Assembly (NCBI RefSeq): GCF_010093595.1
Contig: NW_022985453.1
Span: 308,479-372,478, forward strand
DNA length: 64,000 nt
Source: Mytilinidion resinicola
Lineage: Eukaryota > Ascomycota > Dothideomycetes > Mytilinidiales > Mytilinidiaceae
Direction: 5' to 3'
A model generated the notes under the pieces. It was not told the DNA's origin. It worked only from the letters and a program-made list of their open reading frames with translations, and searched no databases. Both the position numbers and the translations under genes were made by a program. Shown here piece by piece: positions 57,452 to 64,000 of the stretch. The stretch's first letter is position 1, and every line of letters starts with the position of its first letter.

Positions 57452-57636
57452 GCACTTCTTGCAACTGCTTGGGCTACACCAATAGGCTTTTAACACTCCA
57501 AATACGGTGTAAAGGCCAACGTAATGGATATTAGACTACCTTTTGACGAAGCTAATAACTGCTAGCTGGGGAATTATTTACAGTGGCGTCGATGAAGCAA
57601 GAATGGAGTCGAAGCAGTAGTATACCTATGTGCCTA
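57452..57636 (+). repeat. Dispersed repeat, copy B
   Basis: Aligns in direct orientation with 3126-3303 at the other end of the window, with weaker similarity continuing to about 57835 (TTTCTCAATGGC, GAGCCGCAATCTT). It starts 100 bp after the coiled-coil gene, so it may be part of a duplicated gene flank or an old transposon. Confidence 0.75.
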
Positions 57637-58039
57637 AAATTTTGAACTAGAAATGTATGTTCATCATGAGATAAGTTGACGGACCTGCCAATTTGGGGGT
57701 TTCTGGGAATAAATTGCACGATTTGCATTGGATGTATTGAACTATGCCTGACGGTATCATGACGATAGAGAACTAGCGTCGCGAGGGTTTCTCAATGGCA
57801 AGTCTACGCCTTTCATATTGCTCGAGCCGCAATCTTGGGAGAAAACCCTCTTCTGGCACTGTCTAAACACACAGATCTACCTTCTTGAAACCTAGGTATT
57901 CAGGTCCCCTCTCTTTCCACCACTTTTTCTCCTTACGGACCTCATGCTCATGCAAACGCACCCAGAGTGGCTTTTGCGAGCATATCGACCCCTCCCTACC
58001 ATTCCGCGGTCTGGGTTTCCTCACCCTGTGGTTCTCTGG

Positions 58040-58815
58040 TCACTCATAGCTCACCACATCAACCCATTGCTTTATCTCCTCCACTTCCGTGCCCAGCACT
58101 CTACGCATAGAGACGTCGATCTGACTCTGACAGCCGCAGATTCGCACTCTCTTTGACCCAGCCCACTTCGTCTGCTCGCATGTCATGTGCGCCGCATCCG
58201 ATATCCACCCCCCCTGCGTGGGCGTGAAGTCTCCCTCATCCGCTAACCGCAGGTGCCATCTCACACACGACGGGCCGCCAACCTCGCCGTGCGTGCAGCG
58301 GCCCTCCTCTGAGCGCCACCACTTCAGCGAGTCACTGTTCCTCGCTTCAGACAGCTTGCTGACGAGGTCCTGAATCTCAGGATCCTGCACGCTAAGGTGC
58401 GGACAGAGCGGCAGATGCTGCACCATATACGCATTCCACGTTTGATCAACTGCACCTTGTCCAACTGTGAAACCTCGGGGTCGAACTCATTCAGCGGGAA
58501 GAATCCAGCCCGCTGCGCGAAGACTTGGGAGAGGCGCTGGGATGTCTGGTGCAATAGGAGTTTGGTGTACGGCGAGAGATAGGCGCCGACCATTAGCAAG
58601 ATTTCGTCCGGAAGTTGGTTAGCAGGTATCGCGGCGTTGTAAGTAGCTGCGTTTTGTTGGTCGAAATACCATGCTGGTTTTATTACACGCTGGAGGGGGC
58701 TTGGGCTTTTGGAGGCTGTGCGTTCTTGCGGCGATGTCTGCGGGGTGCGGTATGTGCCTGGTTTGATGCGATGAGAGACGAGCCGGCAGAGTCTTTGGAA
58801 GACGCGTCTTAGCAT
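58040..58815 (-). pseudogene. Third F-box/Cys-rich paralogue, internally deleted
   Basis: The 5' part (ATG at 58815) reads MLRRVFQRLCRL, then an F-box-like QLPDEILLMVGAYLSP, HQTSQRLSQVF, FFPLNEFDPEV and MRIWCSIC, matching the two intact copies. Just there the sequence jumps into another frame carrying LCPHLSVQDPEIQDLVSKL, GWISDAAHMTCEQ and SMRRVLGTEVEE of the C-terminal half. About 90-100 codons of the Cys-rich centre are missing and the join is out of frame, with no room for an intron. The C-terminus also stops early. It lies 30 kb from the tandem pair, on the opposite strand. Confidence 0.75.
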
Positions 58816-60378
58816 GTTGGGACGAGCTTTGGGCGGGGTATCAGGTCAGTCCTAGTGGTAGGAGTTAGGATTAGGAGGAATTGGCAGAATTGGAAGGCCT
58901 CAGTAGGCGCGAAATGGAGATGTGGGAGGTTTGACGTACTGACGTTGTATCGGACATAGCTACCACATGAACGCCTAGAATCTCGTGTTTGCTGATAAGT
59001 GTTAAAGCTCTAGGGTTGTAAGATCGAGTTTAGGGACGCAGTTAAAGAGGTGATGGTGTAGTTTTTAGTAGTTTGTGCGATGTCATATAATTTAGTTCAT
59101 TGTGTGAAGCGTGACGTGTTGCCCAGCATCTCATCTAGGGTACCAATAATCATACCGTGGTAAAGATACTAGCATACCATGGGACGAATCAAGCCTTAGA
59201 GGAACTAGAAGTGGAAGTAGCTCACGGGACACGGTCGCGGTACGTAGCGCAAATATTAGACCGAATGGAACTATCACGTGCTATCCACGTGCATACACGA
59301 CGAACGTCTTCCCTACCATGCACTCAGTACAAGAGCCAGGCCTCCAAGCAAAGTGTCTGCTCTCCAGAGATTCTTCGATCATAGAGGGTTTGAACTGGAG
59401 CAAAGCAAACCATCCATGGCTGTCGATCAACTCTACCAGAGCCCCTGCCCTATGGGACCTGGAATGAGTTTCTTGGAGCGCTGGAGCTGCGTGAAGATCA
59501 CATCCCAAGCTCGAGAACGGTGGTGATTAGTACGTACTAGACGAGATAGAGGCCAGCATCGTCATCTGAGACTACGCGCTCACCCCATTCAAACCTTCGA
59601 TACCTCCTTTTACACCCACAGCTAGCAATACAGCCATGACCCGCAGTAGCGATGCGTTTTGTACATCTAGCCATCACGCTGCTGAGCCTCCGAAGTTGCT
59701 CATTATGGTATTTCCTGAGCCGTTTGATCAAAAATCAAGCCTCCGAGGATGTCTCTGAGCGAGGGAGATATCGAGAGGTAGGCGAGAGGAGGATTTATAC
59801 TTCAAAGGTAGAGAAAAGGATCTAAAGCACGTGGAATTTGCGTATTCACGTGCTTAGAAGTTATGCACTTGAAATTAGGGGACAGTCTATGAGCTAGCAC
59901 CAGGGGCCAAAAGACCAAAATCACGGATATACCATTGCTTGAGTGCCACTTTTGAATGGTGGAAAATACTGCTAGGAGCAGCCCTGCTGCTTTAAAGCCC
60001 GCTATGTAAGAGTCAGCTTGGGAATTACGTTACGGAAGTTTCGCATCACTCGTTAGGTTTAGTAACCCCGCAGGAGCTCAGAGGAACCCAAGAATCGACA
60101 AATGAGTATACAAGGACTTTTAGTCAATCACTATAGCTGGAGTCTGCTATATAGATAAGTTTTCGTATAAATATTGAACAGGCTGAAGCATTGAAAGTTG
60201 TTATGGTGTACAGGCGTGCCAAATATGTATATATTCATTTACTACATAATAGAAAGAGCACAACATTTCAGATATTTAGGATCCTTGACAGGCATCATGT
60301 TGCCGCTTCGATCGGCCTGTGCGTCAAAGCATCAACCACTTGTCGCGTCTGCTACTTAGTGAAGCACGCCTCTTGAAT
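58816..60378. other. Intergenic with paired CACGTG sites
   Basis: CACGTG occurs at 59275, 59286, 59828 and 59847. The last two form an inverted pair, AAGCACGTG and CACGTGCTT, 13 bp apart. No gene was seen. A run of weak AT-rich sequence spans 60000-60300. Confidence 0.45.
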
Positions 60379-61545
60379 TCAACCATCGACGATGGCGGTC
60401 GTCTCTCCACCTTGCTTGGAAACAGCGGCCTCTCCCTCTTGCTTGGAAACAGCCCCCTCTCGCCTTGCCAGCTCTGCACGAACTCGAGGAAGCACATAAC
60501 GCCCATAATCAATGGCATCGTTCAGGTTGTCATAGCCGCGAATGGAGATGAGCTCACAGCCCAGATCAACATAGTCGAGAATCGAGTCCGCAACAGTCTG
60601 GTAGGAACCAACTAGCGCTGTCGACGCGCCGCGTGCACCAGTTGCTGTGACAGTCGGATACCAAAGCGCGCGGTCTTGCACCTCGCCGCGCTTCGCGATC
60701 TCGAGCAGACGCTGCGAGCCCACGTTCTGTGGCGCTGTACCAGTGGCAGCTAGAGGTATGATACTTTTTCCAGCTGCTTGGTTGCCCTTCAGAGCATCGA
60801 GCGTACGATGGGCCTTCTCCCACGCGAGATCATCCGTCTCCGCAGTGATGGGTCGGAACGTCACCCAGATCCGTGGGCGGTCAGATGCAGGACGGCCAGC
60901 CTTGTCGGCCGCGGCGTATATCTTGTCGATCTGGTCCTTGGTCTCCTTTAGCGGCTCGCCCCAGAGCCCGAAGATGTCGGCCAGGGCGCCACCGACTCGA
61001 TACGCCTCGTCCGACGAACCGCCCACAGACACGGGGATGGTCCCATTGACTGGCCGCACGCGGTTGCTGTGCTGCTTGAACTGATAGTGCTTGCCATTCC
61101 AGTCGAATGGCTCTGCTGACTCCCACGCGCGGCGGAGAATACGGATGTATTCTTCCAGGCGCTCATAACGCTGCGCCTTGTCGAGGAAGTCGCCTTCTCT
61201 AGCCTGCTCAGCATCGCTGCCGCCGGCGATGAAGTGAACAACGGCACGGCCTTTGCTGAGCTGGTCGAGAGTTGCCAGCGCCTTCGCCGCAACGGTCGGG
61301 TACACGGTGTTTGGTCGAAGAGCAATGATAACCTTGAGCTTCTTGGTCGCCGCGGCAATGGTAGCACCCATCGTCCATGGATCGAATCCGCCGGAATCAT
61401 ACGGCTGCAGCGTGTAGTCGAAGTCGTAATCATCTAGTGCTCGAGCATACCGAACCAGGTAATCCGGATCCACGGACGGACTCGGAAGGGGACTGAGCTC
61501 CGTGGATGCGTTTGGGAACGCTAGACTAATGAATTCAGTAGGCAT
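60379..61545 (-). CDS. Flavin-dependent luciferase-family monooxygenase (SsuD/SfnG-like)
   Basis: 388 aa from MPTEFISLAF at 61545. The frame extends to another ATG at 61647, but its extra 34 residues are not family-like. The bacterial luciferase-like barrel is clear: DDYDFDYTLQPYDSGGFDPW near the N-terminus, then GRAVVHFIAGGSDAEQAREG with an RYERLEEYIRILRRAW helix, and VSVGGSSDEAYRVGGALADI. Closest by pattern are alkanesulfonate and dimethylsulfone monooxygenases, which use reduced FMN and oxygen to release sulfite from sulfonates for sulfur supply. The substrate is inferred. A duplicated AVSKQ(E/G)GE near the C-terminus comes from a small tandem repeat in the DNA. No intron. Confidence 0.85.
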   Translation of the reverse strand: MPTEFISLAFPNASTELSPLPSPSVDPDYLVRYARALDDYDFDYTLQPYDSGGFDPWTMGATIAAATKKLKVIIALRPNTVYPTVAAKALATLDQLSKGRAVVHFIAGGSDAEQAREGDFLDKAQRYERLEEYIRILRRAWESAEPFDWNGKHYQFKQHSNRVRPVNGTIPVSVGGSSDEAYRVGGALADIFGLWGEPLKETKDQIDKIYAAADKAGRPASDRPRIWVTFRPITAETDDLAWEKAHRTLDALKGNQAAGKSIIPLAATGTAPQNVGSQRLLEIAKRGEVQDRALWYPTVTATGARGASTALVGSYQTVADSILDYVDLGCELISIRGYDNLNDAIDYGRYVLPRVRAELARREGAVSKQEGEAAVSKQGGETTAIVDG

Positions 61546-62291
61546 CGTAGACGATGTTTCGGGGTTTCTGAAGGAAGAAAGAAGAAGAGAGCCAGATAAG
61601 GCCGCGATATACTTAGGTAGTGTCATTGGGTTGGTAATCCCCTGCATTGCGACAAATGCTGCAGAATCACGTCTTCCCGATGTCGGCCCGAACGATAAGA
61701 TCTACAGTTAGATGTTCAGACGGTAGATATATGATTTATCTATTCGTACGGCTACGAACTATCTATTTTTTAGTGTTGCGTCACTATCAAGGAAATATCT
61801 GTGTATCAATCCCTTCATACGCTGGCGTTCCCAGTGATTACATAAGCTATGCTGTGCCAGATGGCCAATTGCTAGGATAAACGGCTAGTCCCCATTTTGG
61901 CGCATCCTTATCGATAGCTGTGAGCGCAAATCAACGTGCGAAGGAATAGGTGAGGTGAAACGCGTGTGATAAACAGTGCAAAGTGATCAAACTTGAATCT
62001 GAACTGGGCCGGAGGTTATTTTGCTTACATACGTTTTGTTACGGTGCTAACTGAAAGGGGGCGTTTGGGCGTATTGGGTCGCGGTTACAGTACACTTATT
62101 TGCCACTACTTGTGGTACTCCCTCTGGGCTTTTGCGGCTCCGAACACAGTTTCACGTGTCATGTAGTGCAAATCTGACAGCATTTGGACCGAATAATTAC
62201 CTGCTATGCTGAGCTAATCCTAAGAGCCGTATCGAGAGAACAGTATCAAAGCCCGAGCAGAGGTATCCCCGGGTGCTCAAACGTATGACCG
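61546..62291. other. Intergenic, promoter side of the monooxygenase
   Basis: No gene was seen. Contains one CACGTG (about 62154). It lies between the 5' end of the monooxygenase and the 3' end of the next minus-strand gene. Confidence 0.4.
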
Positions 62292-63503
62292 TTAGAGCCA
62301 AGTCAGCTTGGCCTTGCTCTTCTTCTGTAACTGGGCTATTCCATCGCGGCTATTAATGTTATTGACTGGACGAAATATTAGCTTCGAGTTCGGCCAGGAC
62401 TCATCACAAAGGAGAAGAAACTTACATATCATCCCTGCCGAAATACCACCCCAGCACCACAGCGACGCCCACAGGAACCGCGCGAGGGTGCTACAATTCA
62501 GAAGAACTCCCGGAACCCACGTCTTCACCCAGGACCATGGCATCACCCCGCGTGCCACACTGCAAAGTATCCACAACCAGACATGCGACGTGACAGCCCA
62601 GACGAGCAGCAGCGCCCCCATTAATGCGAGGTAGTGGTGCACACGGCGCCAACTGAAGCAGCCCAGGCGCAGCTGCGTGAACTCCCGCATCTCGCACATC
62701 GCGTCCACAAGATCTCCCATCCGCAGACCGTCGGGGGTTTCAAGCACCGCTTCCGTGTCCCAGCGGATAATGAACGGAGCGGTAGGGAGCCACCAGACGT
62801 CGAGGTCGCGCCGGCCTCGCATAGTAACCTTTGTGACTTCTGGGAGAGAAACGACTGTGTCGCGCCAGCTCGCGGTCGTCAGGTCCAGATCGCCTGCCAG
62901 CGTCGGGAGCGGTAGACGACCAAGGAATGAGAGCAAGAGCGAGCCGTCGTCTTGGAGGGACCAGCAAACATTGCTCCGCTCCACCGCCCCGACATAGCGC
63001 CTCGCGCGCCGCACAACCCAGGGTCGTCGCTGGCGGACTTCGGGGCGTGTCAGGATCGCGTTCAGGTTGTTCGGGGACGGGATCTGGTGGTTGGCCCAGA
63101 CGCCGCAGATGCGGCACACGCCGTTGCGGAGGTCGGACGGCTGAGAGTCGTGGGTTGTGAACTCGGTGAGAGATTCACGGTAGCGGATGCGACGCTTCCA
63201 GAGATCGTGCTGGACTGTGGGGGAGGTTTCGATGGCATTGTTCCATTCTTTGCAGATGCGCTTGTATTGGAGGACTTGTGGGGTGCCTATTTGGCAGAGG
63301 ATGAGATCGAAGAGCTCAGGGCTGTTGAGGACGGCGTCGCGTACTTCTGTTGATTCTTCGCGGTAGAAGAGTTTGGCGAGAAGTTGTCGTAGCGCGGTAT
63401 AGGCGGCCGACCAAAAGACTTGGAGAGCATGTCGGACAATGATGTTGGCTTCATGGCTGGGTTCCGGCATTTGGAGGTGAGGAGGGGCCCGTGGAAATTC
63501 CAT
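62292..63503 (-). CDS. F-box protein with membrane-like segment
   Basis: 403 aa from the ATG at 63503. Residues about 58-103 form an F-box (LNSPELFDLILCQIGTPQVL then YKRICKEWNNAIE). A CRICGVW motif follows at about 132, then a Trp/Arg-rich part. Near residues 290-350 lie strongly hydrophobic runs (YLALMGALLLVWAVTSHVWL), unusual for F-box proteins and suggesting membrane attachment. The 3' end holds a 60-bp intron-like segment (62364-62423: GTAAGT, CTAAT branch, CGTCCAG) that is a multiple of three; splicing would remove KFLLLCDESWPNSKLIFRP and keep frame. Family role: substrate receptor of SCF ubiquitin ligase, target unknown. It is not close to the Cys-rich paralogues elsewhere in the window. 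Confidence 0.75.
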   Translation of the reverse strand: MEFPRAPPHLQMPEPSHEANIIVRHALQVFWSAAYTALRQLLAKLFYREESTEVRDAVLNSPELFDLILCQIGTPQVLQYKRICKEWNNAIETSPTVQHDLWKRRIRYRESLTEFTTHDSQPSDLRNGVCRICGVWANHQIPSPNNLNAILTRPEVRQRRPWVVRRARRYVGAVERSNVCWSLQDDGSLLLSFLGRLPLPTLAGDLDLTTASWRDTVVSLPEVTKVTMRGRRDLDVWWLPTAPFIIRWDTEAVLETPDGLRMGDLVDAMCEMREFTQLRLGCFSWRRVHHYLALMGALLLVWAVTSHVWLWILCSVARGVMPWSWVKTWVPGVLLNCSTLARFLWASLWCWGGISAGMICKFLLLCDESWPNSKLIFRPVNNINSRDGIAQLQKKSKAKLTWL

Positions 63504-64000
63504 GGTGGTGGTTCGAGGTGTAGTGTGGTATGGCGGAAGTCGTTGAAGACTTTGAAGTCAGAAGGAGAAGGCGGACGGCTTTTGGGCAGCAAGCGCGTGT
63601 GAAACATGGTGATTCGCCGATCCAAACAAAGCGAACCATGGGTGAATGTGAGACACATCCGAAGGGGAGCAAGCAAACCGAGTGTCTTACATTGATTAAA
63701 AGGACCCCCCAATATATGCAAAGGCACGAAAGGGACGTATATTGATGAAATGCAAGATGAAAGCCTTTGGTGCGAGTCACGTGTTTGCGCGACCTCTTAT
63801 CTGATGCCTGAAGGCACGATGACATTTACTGACTCGAGGTTTGACATTAGGATTTCCACGGTTCAGGAATGAGGCGGTGCTGCTGTGGCTGATGTCAGTG
63901 GTTGTGCATCGGATTTACCCCAGCTCAACCTGCAGGCGGGAAGCTCCCGAAAGTACGGAAAAAGCAATGCCTTCGCCAATTACACTGTGTAATAGGTTAC
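63504..64000. other. Upstream region of the last gene
   Basis: No gene was seen. A CACGTG lies at about 63779. The sequence probably carries the promoter of the minus-strand F-box gene. Confidence 0.4.

Overview
The window is nuclear DNA of a filamentous ascomycete, most likely a Dothideomycete. The evidence is short spliceosomal introns with GTAAGT-like donors and CTGAC/CTAAT-like branch sites, and fungus-specific families: Mrp51, Bbc1/Mti1, a fungal rhodopsin-domain membrane protein, and F-box proteins with a Cys-rich centre. No operons, tRNA, rRNA or CRISPR were seen. The class assignment is inference. Gene density is low: about 13 genes or recognisable relics in 64 kb, separated by long stretches of decayed repeats.

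Layout. 1-4.1 kb is gene-free: a 127-bp tandem duplication, a MITE-like element with perfect 42-bp inverted repeats, and one copy of a repeat found again at 57.5 kb. A small gene for a charged protein (minus strand, ends 4138) follows. 4.9-12.9 kb is a repeat desert with TpA-rich sequence, degenerate duplications and a two-phase minisatellite. 13-20.1 kb is a conserved core: BBC1-type actin-patch SH3 protein (minus) diverging from RTR1/RPAP2 (plus), then MRP51 (plus).

20.1-34 kb is accessory. It holds 66-bp and 18-bp minisatellites, two tandem F-box-like paralogues whose 3' flanks are also duplicated, an SRPK-type kinase, and a broken secreted SGNH hydrolase. 34-41.2 kb has no recognisable gene. 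41.2-48.1 kb has a six-exon MFS sugar/polyol transporter and, convergent to it, a long disordered protein. Between them lies an array of repeats, most carrying CACGTG. 48.1-53.5 kb is gene-poor and contains a dead 743-bp pogo/Fot1-type DNA transposon with 37-bp terminal inverted repeats.

53.5-63.5 kb has a seven-helix rhodopsin-domain protein, two adjacent paralogous coiled-coil genes (one frameshifted), a third F-box paralogue broken by an internal deletion, a flavin-dependent luciferase-family monooxygenase, and a separate F-box protein with a membrane segment.

The core genes are ordinary housekeeping and do not form one pathway. The accessory part looks like a region of local duplication followed by decay, with stop codons and transitions that fit repeat-induced point mutation. 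I do not see a convincing new multi-gene system. The best leads are the CACGTG repeat array, the expanding F-box/Cys-rich family and the coiled-coil pair with its linked dispersed repeat.
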